Below, piece after piece: positions 54,321 to 64,000 of a DNA stretch of 64,000 nucleotides. The translations under genes were made by a program, and so were the position numbers. The notes beneath the pieces are model-generated. The model was not told the DNA's origin. It worked only from the letters and a program-made list of their open reading frames with translations, and did no database searches. The DNA lies in NCBI RefSeq assembly GCF_004664715.2, contig NC_051083.1, positions 100,407,661 through 100,471,660 of the forward strand, in the 5' to 3' direction. This DNA comes from Peromyscus leucopus. Its lineage: Eukaryota > Chordata > Mammalia > Rodentia > Cricetidae. Position 1 is the stretch's first letter; each line of letters starts with the position of its first letter.

Positions 54321-54969
54321 AGGGGGAGGAATGAACTGGGCAAGTAGTTTTGAAGCAATTATTTGTAAATGAAAAAGATGAAAACTTTAAGTGAAAACAT
54401 TTTGCAGCATCTTGCTTGGGAAATCACAGTTGCTCTGACTTCAAGATAGTAATGACCTTGTTATGGCTATAGGTCAGTGTTTCAAAACCCTTATATAAGA
54501 GTGTTACTTGCTTACATTCCCCTCTAGATTTGGGTCAACGTGGTTAATGGTTTTGCCACTGGAAAAAATTGACAGTGGAGGAAAGGCTTGGCTTGGTGGA
54601 CAGTATCAGATAAAGAACAATATTATCTTAATTTTGGATATTCTGCATTTTCTGATGCTAATTTTACATGGTTGAGTGACAGCTTTGAGGCACAATGAGA
54701 CACAAATATATTCTCAGTCATACAATTCAAGCATACCAGTAATATTTCAATAAAAGGGTTTTGAAAATTATCCCACATTCAAAAAATTGCCAGAAACATA
54801 ACATGTCCTACCTTAGGAGATAGGAATACACATTCATAGTTTAAAAGCTCAGAGGAGGTTCTTGGCAAAGAAATTTGTCTAAATCAGTGAAACCCTTCCA
54901 CCATTAAAGAGTTGCTACTAACCACAGACACTCTGGGAAAGGCTGCTGTGTGCCTGGTGATCACCATGT
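54321..54969. other. Unassigned sequence
   Basis: No recognised repeat or gene. Confidence 0.4.
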
Positions 54970-55165
54970 GGCTCAGTACTGTCGGCATCAGCATTTCCCT
55001 AGGGCTTCTTAGAAAGTTTAGGCCAATTATTACTCTACTTCACGTTTACTAAATGTGCAAGTCTGATGAAGGTGGAGTACAATGTGAGTGCTTAGGAGAG
55101 CTCCCAGTGATTCTGACAAACAGTGACTACCCTAGAGCAATGTTCCTGGACTTTCACATTCCAGA
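54970..55165. mobile_element. MER5A-like hAT DNA transposon remnant
   Basis: 'ggcatcagcatttccctagg', 'gcttcttagaaagtttaggc', 'gagctcccagtgattctgac' parallel the MER5A consensus order. Mammal-wide, non-autonomous, terminal repeats decayed. Confidence 0.58.
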
Positions 55166-55296
55166 GAAAATATGTAACCTTTATCAGTATTGTATCAGGA
55201 AGCAATGTGTTCCCACACAGTGAGCTGAGTATGGACAGCATCATTTTTTTTACATGGTTATGGTTTTAAATAGTTTAACTAGAGTGGTCCCTGCTG

Positions 55297-55425
55297 GGTA
55301 TGATGTCACATGCCTTAATTCAAGAACTCCAGATGATGAGGCATGAGGATGGCCATGAGTTAAAGGCTAGCCAGATCTACATAGTGATTCTAAGACCAGA
55401 CCTCCACAGAAAGGCCTTCTTAAAT
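55297..55425 (+). mobile_element. B1-like SINE
   Basis: 'gctgggtatgatgtcacatg', 'ccttaattcaagaactccag', 'gctagccagatctacatagt'. Confidence 0.65.
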
Positions 55426-55439
55426 TAATAAATCCAGCA

Positions 55440-55528
55440 AGCAGTCTCAAGTGTATTTATAGCATTGCTGAAGATAGAACCTTGAGCACAATACGGAAGT
55501 GCTGTAGCACAGAGCTCCACTTCCAGCC
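55440..55528 (-). mobile_element. ID-like SINE, antisense
   Basis: 'gctgaagatagaaccttgag', 'gtagcacagagctccacttc', 'cagcccc' fit antisense ID. Confidence 0.55.
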
Positions 55529-55529
55529 C

Positions 55530-55625
55530 CTCAGCTTTACACATTGGCCTCGAACTCATGACCCTCCTACTTCACTTACCAAGTATTGAGTTTGTAGTCA
55601 TGTACAACCATCCTCACACCTCAAC
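55530..55625 (-). mobile_element. B1 SINE fragment, antisense
   Basis: 'acattggcctcgaactcatg', 'accaagtattgagtttgtag'. Confidence 0.62.
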
Positions 55626-55694
55626 TTTATTCTTGAACCTCATACATTAAAGTAGTCACTACTCCAAAGTAAGGCACCAAAAATGGAAGGAAGG

Positions 55695-55775
55695 ACAGGA
55701 CAGGAGTGTAGTTTAGGTCATAGTAGTTCCCTGCACTTGGTCCCATCCCCAGTACCTCAAAGAAAAAGTACAAAG
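55695..55775 (+). mobile_element. ID SINE
   Basis: 'aggagtgtagtttaggtcat', 'ccctgcacttggtcccatcc', 'ccagtacctcaaagaaaaag' with an A-rich end. Confidence 0.62.
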
Positions 55776-55830
55776 CTAACTTACAGAGTAGGAGAAAATT
55801 GCAAAACATATATCTAAAAAGATATTTGTG

Positions 55831-55985
55831 AGACAGATGTGGTGGCACACACCTTTAATTCCAGCACATGGGAGGCAGAGGCAGGAAGATCTCTATGAGT
55901 TGGATGCCAGCCTGGTCTACAAAACAAGTTCCAGGGCAGCCAGGGATGTTTCACAGAGGAGTACTGGTTCAACAAGCCAAAATAA
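55831..55985 (+). mobile_element. B1 SINE
   Basis: 'gatgtggtggcacacacctt', 'gcacatgggaggcagaggca', 'gccagcctggtctacaaaac', altered 3' end. Confidence 0.86.
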
Positions 55986-56057
55986 TATTGTACTTAGAAT
56001 GTGTAAGAAACACAGCTCAATAACAATAAATAGCAATGACCCAATTTAAAAAAAATA

Positions 56058-56185
56058 GGTACAATGGTATACACTTTTAGTCCCAGGACTTGGAAACAGA
56101 AACAAAAAATGTAAAGAATTCAAAGGAAGCCTGGACTACATCATGAAACCCTGTCTCAAAAGGTAACAATGACAAAATAAAGCAA
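56058..56185 (+). mobile_element. B1 SINE (old)
   Basis: 'tacaatggtatacactttta', 'gtcccaggacttggaaacag', 'gaaaccctgtctcaaaaggt'. Confidence 0.7.
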
Positions 56186-56493
56186 AACAAAACCTCTCAT
56201 GGAATGTATAACACTCAAGATGACCCTTTATGTAAACTACGAATTGGAATCAATAATGATGCATCAATATTGTCTCCTTAACCGTAACAAATCCTGAATG
56301 ATAGAGAAATTCTGCATTTCATGGAATGTGTATGGAAACAGTGCTACATGGTTGACATTTCTACTACACATGAGCAAGGGTAGCTATGATGGAAGAGAGC
56401 TAATCATGGGTGTTAGTGAGAAAGTGAAGAAACTGGATCATTCAGATTTTGCTGATAGGAATGATTATAGAACAGCCACTTTAAAACCCAGTT
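56186..56493. other. Unassigned sequence
   Basis: Nothing recognised. Confidence 0.4.
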
Positions 56494-56578
56494 TGGGGGT
56501 TGGAAAGACAGTTCAGTGAGTAAAGTGCTCGATGTGCAAGTATAAGGATCTGATTTCAATCCTCATCATGCATGTTAA
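56494..56578 (+). mobile_element. B2 5' fragment
   Basis: 'gggggttggaaagacagttc', 'ggatctgatttcaatcctca' preserve the tRNA-like head only. Confidence 0.6.
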
Positions 56579-56644
56579 ACTTAAATTGAGTAAAGGAGCA
56601 AGTGAATTAAAAGCATGGATGTTTTAGAGTTCTGAACATAAGAG

Positions 56645-57032
56645 CTTATAACAGCATTATTCATGACAGTCAAATGTCCAGTATCCACTGATGAATTGAT
56701 AAACAAAATATCGTATGATGCTTAGTTATGAAAAGGAATGAAGTAATGATACATGTTATAATATGGATTGACCTTAGAAGTGAAAGGAACCAATTACAAA
56801 GACCAGGTGTAGTATGAGTCCAGTTATATTCAGCAGATATGTCCATAGACAGGACACACACAGTGCTTGGGAAGTGGTGAGGGGAAGAAGAGCAGGGTGA
56901 CTTACGATAGAAGCCAAGTGGAGTTTGCTTGAGGCAAGTGATGAAAATCACTGTAAAACTAGAAAAAAAAGTGGTGATGGTTACATAACAACTTGAGTAT
57001 ACTAAACAACTATTGAGTAAAAGAGCACATTT
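56645..57032 (+). mobile_element. Ancient L1 3' end (L1M-type)
   Basis: 'ttataacagcattattcatg', 'actgatgaattgataaacaa', 'gaaaaggaatgaagtaatga', 'gtggtgatggttacataaca', 'gagtatactaaacaactatt' follow the order of a mammal-wide L1MA/MB 3' end. Pre-rodent age, no coding capacity. Confidence 0.75.
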
Positions 57033-57185
57033 TAAGGTGGGCATAGTGGCACAGACCTATAATCTCAAAACGTGGCCAACTATGGCAACAGGGTGAAGAA
57101 TTCAAGGACAGCCTTGAGTTTACACCAAGTTTGAGGCCAGGCTGAGCTACATGAGACCCTATTGGAAAGCAAAATAAAATGAAAT
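57033..57185 (+). mobile_element. B1-like SINE (PB1D-like)
   Basis: 'ggtgggcatagtggcacaga', 'cctataatctcaaaacgtgg', 'gaggccaggctgagctacat', 'gagaccctattggaaagc' with AAAT-rich tail. Confidence 0.7.
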
Positions 57186-57654
57186 GAAACAAAAAGATTA
57201 ATTTTATTGCATGAGAGATTATAGGTCAAGATGAAATGAAAATGCATTGCTTGTGAGCTGTCCTGGAAGTTCCAGCTGTTTCACTTAGCAGTTGGTGAAG
57301 CAATGCATAGATAACATTGCATTTTTGAAAGTGAACCCACCTAAAATATATGCACTGCTAAAGATTCTGTTGAGATCTGGAATGTGGTGCTTCCATTTCT
57401 ATGGATAAATATTTACCTCTTTAGTTCATGCATCTATGTGTTTTGAGGGGAAAATGGGCAAATGCACATATTAATAACAAACATCAAACAGTATATATTT
57501 TTATAAAATACAACAGAACCTGAATCTTCACTGGAACATTTTAAAACAAACTTGTCAACATTCTAGCATAGAGAGAAAAGGTATTCAAAAGACCCACCAC
57601 TTACTATGGGATCATGGACAGTTCATGGCTTCTGGAGGAGGAACAATTAGTTTC
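57186..57654. other. Unassigned sequence
   Basis: Nothing recognised. Confidence 0.4.
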
Positions 57655-57895
57655 CTCTAAATATGTATGCACTGGTAGGTCAACCATACTCCACTGGCTG
57701 GCTCCATACCCAGCAATATATATGGGCAGCACAAATTGGACTTAATAGAATAGTAACAATAAAAAGATACTATGAAGTTGGCAGAGTATGGGGTTGAGGA
57801 AGAATTTGGTGGGAGTTGGGGCTTGGAGGTGAATATGATCAAAATGCACTATATGAAATTCTCAGAGAATTATTAAAATGTTATGTTTTTTAAAA
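57655..57895 (+). mobile_element. Old L1 3' end (Lx-like)
   Basis: 'atatgggcagcacaaattgg', 'gatactatgaagttggcaga', 'gaatatgatcaaaatgcact', 'gaaattctcagagaattatt' and an A-rich tail, the same terminus style as 43.5 kb and 8.3 kb. Confidence 0.75.
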
Positions 57896-58327
57896 AAAAT
57901 CAGAAGCCATTTTCCTAGGCTATTCAATCCTCTGTAGCAACCTGTTCATCCTGTTAGCTTACTTCCTGTGTTCAGCATATTGCCTGCTGGATTCCTGAAA
58001 CTTTGCCTATCACAGGCTATACCAACTATCATTCTATCATATAGCACTTATCTATTGAGTTGATCCACCAGTGGAGATCCAGGGAGAGAGACATGACTTT
58101 CAGTGTGACCATCTTCCACTGCAGGCTAGCACAAAATTGTATTCTAAGCCTGTGCTTAAATAGATTGGAAGATCCCTCTTCTGAGTACACCATCAAAAAC
58201 TGCCAGGATGATGAGTGACTCCTGGAGGCATTAGGCAAACTTGTTTGTCCTCAGAGGCAAGACCAAACCTGAGAGCTCACTGGAATTCCCACCAACATAT
58301 TTGCTTCTGGTTAAGACTGACACATGG
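57896..58327. other. Unassigned sequence
   Basis: No repeat or gene recognised. Confidence 0.4.
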
Positions 58328-58390
58328 AGGCTGAGGCTGCAGCTCAGGGTAGAGTGTTTGCCTGGCATGTGCGAGGCCCTGTGGTAGCAG
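58328..58390 (+). mobile_element. ID SINE fragment
   Basis: 'gaggctgcagctcagggtag', 'gtttgcctggcatgtgcgag', 'gccctg'. Confidence 0.7.
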
Positions 58391-59650
58391 CAGCAGTTGC
58401 TTTGTGACCTGGCAAACTTCTGTCCTTGTTATGTTATGAATGCTGATTATGAAATTTTATTGCAGGATCTGTTTAGCCTTAAACAGCTCCGCTCAACGCT
58501 GGATATAGCATGCTGAGCCATAACCAACGTTTAGTCCATTTCCTCCATTGTATTTAATGGATTCCAGGAGGCCTGATCTCTTGCCAGTGTTTTCTTTGTG
58601 ATTTCATCCAGTGGCTGTCAGGCAGACAGAGTCCATTTCTCGGTCTCTCTCATTCTCATTCTTCCCCCCACACCACTCTTCCTCCCTTCTTCTGTCTTTC
58701 CAAGATTTATTAATATCATGAGCTTAGTAATTTATACAATGTATAATTTTTCTTAAGAGACTTAGTTTTTTGAAATAAGATCTTTAGTATTTGAATTCAT
58801 TGTTGGGATAAAATTCAAACTAACGAGCAGTTTGTATCTGTTCACCCTTCTTTACATTTTTCTTTTATTCCTTCTAGAAACTTCCTGTTCTGTGCATCTG
58901 TTAGTCTGAGGAACAGCAGTTCTAGGCCATTTTCAGCTTAAGCTTTTCAGTCAGTGTCCAGTTCTATTGTTTAAAAATAAGCAAGATCATCTTTGATATC
59001 TGACCCTAGGGGAACTCAAAGGTTGTGCACAGTTTATGCTCCTCTGTTCAAAGGGCTCCAGAAACTCACAGACGTCAAGCAGTTTCAGCACACTGTTCAT
59101 TTTTACAGCATGTTGCACCCTTTGATCGTCCTCCCGTGTCTTCTTGACAAACATAGACATAATATTGGTAAGCCTGTGGGCATTTTCCCCTAAGTTAATT
59201 GTAGGATTTCGCTCTTATAAAGGAATCTGAGTCCTTTTTTGTGAATTTTGGTGTGTTTGCCCATGTGTGTGTGCTAATAAATCAGAAATACGAAGCCTGA
59301 TTCTCCGGCCAGAGACAATAAGATCATCTGTCATATGCCTGTGGAAAAACACCTAGCACATTTCTCCATAAGCTTCATTATATTCAAAAGGACAATGACA
59401 GTTTCCATGTGTCCAGTTCTGTATATTGAAATGAACCACCTTGCCCTTATGTTCAGGGGGAAGTGGGAGACACCATGGGATGATGAGCTGACCTTACAAG
59501 GTCACTCCCTCTTGGCTGAAAGAGTGTACCCCTGCTTTCTAAAGTTGTGCCCTTTTTTCAGTTTCCCCCTCTAGAAAAACTGAATCTTGATTCTGTAATT
59601 TTTCCCTCCTTGCATTTGTACAGCTCATTTCTCCTTTGTATTGTTTCTGT
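58391..59650. other. Repeat-free block
   Basis: 1.26 kb in which I recognise no repeat, one of the longest such runs in the window. It has mixed composition, no long frame, and short frames at 58993-59193 and 59335-59574 without motifs. Candidate conserved non-coding DNA or unannotated transcript, unproven. Confidence 0.45.
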
Positions 59651-59654
59651 TTTT

Positions 59655-59795
59655 TGTTTGAGACTGAGTCTCATGAAACACAGGCTACCCTCAGTGTGCT
59701 AGGTATTCAAGGTGGGCCTTGAATTTCTGATATTGCTACATCCACCTCCCAAGTGATGGGATTACAGTTGTAGACCATGATGCCCTGCTTTTGGT
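59655..59795 (-). mobile_element. B1 SINE, antisense
   Basis: 'ttgagactgagtctcatgaa', 'gccttgaatttctgatattg', 'ccaagtgatgggattacagt'. Confidence 0.75.
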
Positions 59796-60374
59796 TGCTC
59801 CATTTTGAGCAAACTTGCGGAGTTGGAGTTCCTCAGTGTATAGCATATACTCCCAAGTTTATTTCATCTATTCTCAAGTTCTCAATCATGTGGCAGTGAC
59901 ACTTTCATACATCTTTATTCTGAACTCAACACTTGCCTGACATGTATATTTCCTAGGTACCAATAATCCAGTACAACAGGAAGTGGATTTAAGATGTGTA
60001 ACTGCTTCCCTATATTCCTCCTTCTCCTTAGGTGATGTACATTCAGTCAAGGGTACCATTATCAGTTCAATAGCTCCAGCCAGAGAACCAGAAGCTATCT
60101 TCAATGTCACAGCTCTTTCCCTGTCATCAGTCCATCAGTAAATCCTGCTTTTTCATCTCTGACCCCTCCATCAAGTCAAGGTATTTCTTTCTCTCCTCAT
60201 CCATCACTAGGACTCTGGAGCAAGGCATGACATAGTACGGCTTCTTATGTTAGCCTTGCTCAGTCCCATTTAGAACTGAAGGCCCTGGGAAAATTGGGAG
60301 CTGTAAATGAGATATTTGTCTTTTTAGAACATGAAAGCTATTCAATGAATTCCTCTTCCTTTTTAGGATAAAGC
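59796..60374. other. Unassigned sequence
   Basis: No repeat or gene recognised. Confidence 0.4.
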
Positions 60375-60965
60375 CTGTAGTGGTTAAAATTGTGAGCTTG
60401 GCAGGATCTAAAATCATCTAAGAGACACAGCTCTGAGGGGCACGTCTATGAGAGCACTTCTATAAATGTTTAACTGACCAGAGAACACACACACCAAATG
60501 TGAGGGACTGAATTCTATGGGCTGGGGCTTTCTGCTGAATAAAAAAGGAGAAAATGATCTGCACACCTGCATTCATTGCTCTCTACTTCTGGATTCTGGA
60601 GGCAATGTGACCGGCCACATCATATACCTGCTGTCATGGAAGCCTCTATCCTAACGGGTCTCACCCTTCCTTATGCTGTGACCCTTTAATACAGTTCTTC
60701 ATGTTGTGGTGGCCCCAAACCATAAAATTATTTTTTGTTGCTACTCCACAACTGTGATTTGATACTGTTGGAAATTGCAATGTAAATAGCTAATATGCAG
60801 GATATCTAATATGTGACCCATCAGAAAGGGTCATTCAACCCCCAAAGGGGTCATGACCCACAGGTGGGGAACTGCTGCTCTATCCCCACATACCATGAAC
60901 CAAAACAAATCCTTCCATTTGTGAGTTGCTTTTGTTGGCTATTTTATCACAGAAATGACTTACCC
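60375..60965 (+). mobile_element. MaLR/ERVL-type LTR split by a hAT transposon
   Basis: 60375-60651 carries 'ttggcaggatctaaaatcat', 'gggctggggctttctgctga' and 'ctggaggcaatgtgaccggc'. 60886-60965 carries 'gaaccaaaacaaatccttcc' and 'gttggctattttatcacaga'. Together they read as one rodent LTR with its polyadenylation-side end. Family not certain. Confidence 0.68.
60652..60877. mobile_element. URR1-like hAT-Charlie DNA transposon
   Basis: 226 bp with imperfect terminal inverted repeats ('gggtctcacccttcctt' left; 'caggtggggaactgctg' right), inner 'gctgtgaccctttaatacag', 'gttgtggtggccccaaacca' and 'ggggtcatgacccacaggtg'. The 8-bp duplication ctctatcc flanks it at 60644-60651 and 60878-60885, the hAT hallmark. 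Non-autonomous, no transposase. Confidence 0.88.
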
Positions 60966-61167
60966 TAAGGAAAGCGACTTACCCTAAGGCAGAACCATTG
61001 TCTATACACACTGGATTTCCACGATTCTCTCTCCTTTCACCTCCTGCATCATGAAGGACTCCTTACCATCTCAGGTTCTCTGTACACTCTGCCAAACTGG
61101 GGACATCCATCAGTATCATCAGTCTCCATTAACAACTGAATTCTCAACTGAATTAATAAATGTCTCT

Positions 61168-61252
61168 AAAGGGCTGGAAACATAGCTCAGAGGGAACGAG
61201 CTTGCCTAGAATGTGTAAAACCCTGGGCTCCATCACCAGCAGGGTGGGGGAC
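61168..61252 (+). mobile_element. ID SINE
   Basis: 'gggctggaaacatagctcag', 'gcttgcctagaatgtgtaaa', 'accctgggctccatcaccag'. Confidence 0.82.
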
Positions 61253-61254
61253 TC

Positions 61255-61525
61255 TATAATAGATACTAACATAAGCTATGAATAGGACCAACTATGAGAT
61301 TCATTAGCTCATCTAACAGTGAATGTATGAAAAAGAAACCAAATACATATTTAGGAATATATGTATGTGTATATATAAATGTGAATATAACAATAATAAA
61401 TGAAAAATAGAGACCATGGATTTGAAAGAGAGGAAGAACTGGTATAGGGGAGAATGCAGAAGAAAGAAAGGGAAGGATGAAATGATGTAATTATATTATA
61501 ATCTCAAAAATAAACTAATAAAATC
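61255..61525 (+). mobile_element. L1 3' end (Lx-like)
   Basis: 'tatttaggaatatatgtatg', 'gagaccatggatttgaaaga', 'gatgaaatgatgtaattata', 'ttataatctcaaaaataaac', the sense counterpart of 11.6-11.8 kb. Confidence 0.82.
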
Positions 61526-61671
61526 TCTATAAAAGGGTCTTCTTCCTATTAGGTATGTATATATTATTAACAATAAAAAGAAAACATTTCAGGTTTTAAA
61601 TTTTTGTTTAATTTTCTTTTGGTATATCAAAAATCTCTTATATGCAGAGAAAGTAATAATTAAAGTATCTA

Positions 61672-61880
61672 GGGGTTGGAAAGATGGCTCAGGGGTTAGA
61701 AGAACTTGTTGCTCTTGTACAGGATCCAGGTTCAACTACTAGTATCCACATGGTTCACAACCATCTGTAACTCCAGTTCCAGGGGATCCAATTCCCTCTT
61801 CTTATTTCCATGGACAGCAGGTACATACAAGAAGGGAAAATATCCATACATACAAAAAAATATTTAGAAAAAGAAAAGAA
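61672..61880 (+). mobile_element. B2 SINE
   Basis: 'taggggttggaaagatggct', 'ggttcaactactagtatcca', 'ctccagttccaggggatcca', A-rich tail ending near 61880. Confidence 0.9.
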
Positions 61881-61894
61881 AGAAAAAGTAAAGT

Positions 61895-62010
61895 GTAGAG
61901 ACAGGACCAGCAGCGGAGACAAGCAGATGCAGGTAGGCCCGCGGCGGCGGCGGCCCGCAGAGGTAGACAGGCCCGGCAGCGGAGACAAGCAGACACACCT
62001 GTACTCCACA
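61895..62010 (+). repeat. CpG-rich head with 66-bp direct repeat, upstream of L1 ORF2
   Basis: 'cagcggagacaagcaga' occurs at 61911-61927 and 61977-61993 (66-bp period), with a (CGG)n-like block 'gcggcggcggcgg' between. Strikingly CpG-rich against the background. Position just before ORF2 sequence suggests a remnant of an L1 5'UTR joined by internal deletion, though unrelated GC-rich sequence is possible. Confidence 0.6.
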
Positions 62011-64000
62011 AAAATGGAAAACCAGGAAGAAATGGACAATTTTCTGGATAAATATCACGTACTAAATTTAAATCAAGACCAGATAAACCATTTAAATAGA
62101 CCAATAACCCCAAAAGAAATAGAAACAGTCATCAAAAGTCTCCCAAGCAAAAAAAAAAAAAAAAAAAAAAAAAAAGCCCAGGTCCAGATGGTTTCAGTGC
62201 AGAATTCTACCAGACACTCAAAGAAGAACTAATACCAATCCTCTTCAAAGTGTTCCACAAAATAGAAACAGAAGGAACACTACCAAACTCTTTTTATGAG
62301 GCTACAATGACCCTGATACCCAAACCACACAAAGATGCAACAAAGAAAGAGAACTACAGACCAATCTCCCTCATGAACGTTGATGCAAAAATACTCAACA
62401 AAATATTGGCAAACCGAATCCAAGAATACATCAAAACAATCATACATCACGACCAAGTAGGATTCATCCCAGGGATGCAAGGATGGTTCAACATATGAAA
62501 ATCAGTCAATGTAATACACCATATAAACAAACTGAAAGAAAAAAAACCACATGATCATCTCCTTAGATGCTGAAAAAGCCTTTCACAAAATCCAACAACC
62601 CTTCATGATAAAGGTCTTAGAAAGATCAGGAATACAAGGAACATTTCTAAACATAATAAAAGCAATTTATAGCAAGCCAACAGCAAACATCAAATTAAAT
62701 GGAGAGAAACTCAAAGCGATACCACTAAATTCAGGAACAAGACAAGGCTGTCCACTCTCCCCATATTTATTCAATATAGTACTAGAAGTTCTAGCTAGAG
62801 CAATAAGACAACAAAAGGAGATCAAAGGGATACAAATTGGCAAGAAAGAAGTCAAACTTTCACTATTTGCAGATGATATGATAGTATACATAAGTGACCC
62901 CAAAAACTCTACCAGGGAACTCCTATAGCTGATAAACTCCTTCAGTAAAGTGGCAGGATACAAGATCAACTCAAAAAAATCAGTAGCCCTCCTATACACA
63001 AAAGATTAAAGGGCGGAGAAAGAAGTCAGAGAAACATCACCCTTTACAATAGCCACAAATAATTTAAATACCTTGGGATAATACTAACTAAACAAGTGAA
63101 GGACCTTTTTGATAAGAACTTTAAATCTCTAAAGAAAGAAATTGAAGAAGAAATCAGAAAATGGAAAGATCTCCCATGCTCTTGGATAGATAGGATTAAC
63201 ATAGTAAAAATGGCAATCTTACCAAAAGCAATCTACAGATTCAATGCAATCCCCATCAAAATCCCAACACAATTCTTCACAGACTTGTAAAGAAAAATAC
63301 TCAACTTCATATGGAAAAACAAAAGACCCAGGATAGCTAAAAGAATCCTATACGATAAAGCAACCTTTGGAGGCATCACCATCCCTGACCTCAAACTCTA
63401 CTATACAGCTATAGTAATAAAAACAGCTTGGTACTGGAATAAAAACTGACATATGGACCAATGGAATCAAATTGAAGACCCTGACATTAATCTGTGCACA
63501 TATGAACACCTGATTTTTGACAAATGAGCGAAAACTATACAATGGAAAAAAGAAAGTTTCTTCAACAAAGTGCTGGCATAACTGGATGTCAATATGTAAA
63601 AGATTGCAAATAGATCCATATCTGTCACCATGCACAAAACTCAAGTCCAAGTGGATCAAAGACCTGAACATAAATCCAGTTACACTAAAATTAGTAGAAA
63701 AGAAAGTAGGAAGTACTCTTGAATGCATTGGCACCGGTGACCATTTGCTAAATATAACACCAACAGCACAGACCCTGAGCACAACAATTAATAAATGGGA
63801 CCTCTTGAAATTGAGAAGCTTTTGCAGGGCAAAAGACACAGTCAATAAGACAAAAAGACAGCCAACAGAATGGGAAAAGATCTTCACCAACCCCACATCT
63901 GACAGAGGATTGATCTCCACAGTATATAAAGAACTCAAGAAACTAGACATCAAAATACTGAACAGTCCAATTAAAAAATGGGCTAAAGAGCTAAACAGAA
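62011..64000 (+). mobile_element. L1 element, ORF2 region, runs off the window
   Basis: Starts at 'gaaaaccaggaagaaatgga', just upstream of the reverse-transcriptase domain, and continues to the window edge in the ORF2 C-terminal region. The 3'UTR lies outside. Better preserved than the 16-18 kb copy and collinear with it. ORF1 and the endonuclease part are absent. The 201-codon antisense frame at 63348-63953 is a mirror of ORF2. Confidence 0.95.
62011..64000 (+). pseudogene. L1 ORF2 remnant (reverse transcriptase)
   Basis: Reverse transcriptase for target-primed retrotransposition. The catalytic FADD motif is intact at 62866-62877 ('LFADDMIVY'), as are 'YRPISLMN' (near 62352), 'GFIPGMQGW' (about 62460) and '[14 protein letters not shown]' (about 62730). 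Disabled by an expanded A27 run (62149-62175), a stop at about 62497, a frame change in the A-run near 62540, a stop at about 62926 and further stops near 63006 and 63287. Partial at both ends. Confidence 0.93.
62149..62175. repeat. A27 homopolymer inside ORF2
   Basis: An internal lysine-coding A run expanded to 27 A, shifting the ORF2 frame. Confidence 0.97.

Noticed and set aside
63348..63953. 201-codon minus-strand frame
   Set aside because: Also antisense to L1 ORF2.

Overview
The window is non-coding mammalian DNA from a muroid rodent, most likely a cricetid (vole, deer-mouse or hamster group). The evidence is dense B1, B2, B3, ID and rodent L1 copies, rodent MaLR LTRs, and two copies of an ERV LTR that resembles one I associate with cricetids. 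The B1 copy at 33568 also carries a cricetid-looking 3' half. No repeat database was available, so every family name rests on recognition of diagnostic motifs. Class (SINE, L1, LTR) is much firmer than subfamily.

I found no cellular protein-coding gene, RNA gene, CRISPR array or bacterial feature. Nearly all open reading frames are short and fall in simple repeats, in SINEs, or on the opposite strand of L1. The only recognisable protein-coding ancestry is two dead copies of L1 ORF2 (reverse transcriptase), at 16.1-18.1 kb and from 62.0 kb to the window edge.

Layout. 0-5 kb: SINEs, an MLT1-like LTR, and an L1 3'UTR split by a MaLR LTR. 5.7-6.5 kb: antisense L1 3'UTR. 7.8-8.7 kb: a MaLR LTR split by an L1 tail. 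9.4-12.1 kb: ORR1 LTR, weak ancient L1, MLT1, SINEs, antisense L1. 13.5-15.1 kb: microsatellites, antisense L1, ERV LTR. 15.6-19.8 kb: a diverged ~220-bp repeat, an L1 with half of ORF2, and a second L1 3'UTR. 19.8-24.4 kb: ancient L1 carrying B2 insertions, a MIR, and SINEs. 25.2-26.1 kb: a 5'-inverted L1 with clean target-site duplications. 28.5-34.8 kb: sense L1, B2s, a second 5'-inverted L1, a CpG-rich patch beside a MIR, and a same-strand SINE cluster. 35-38.9 kb: a repeat-poor stretch, L2 split by B2, L1 3'UTR. 39-44.3 kb: a 67-bp minisatellite, SINEs, a solo ERV LTR with a 6-bp duplication, L1 tail, MaLR LTR. 44.8-53.2 kb: GA microsatellite, SINEs, an L1-inside-L1 nest, a B2-inside-B3 nest. 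54-61.5 kb: MER5-like element, many SINEs, ancient L1, a repeat-poor stretch, and a hAT transposon inside an LTR. 61.7-64 kb: B2, then L1 ORF2 with a short CpG-rich head.

The elements do not act together as a system. The window is a stratified insertion record: mammal-wide MIR, L2, L1M, MER5 and MLT1 at the bottom, then rodent MaLR, B3, B4 and ID, then L1, B2 and B1. What stands out is insertion mechanism (twin priming, nested order, exact target duplications) and a few unexplained patches, chiefly the CpG-rich block at 33.0 kb, the 67-bp minisatellite at 39.2 kb and the repeat-poor blocks at 35, 46 and 58.4-59.6 kb. I see no convincing evidence of a new biological system.
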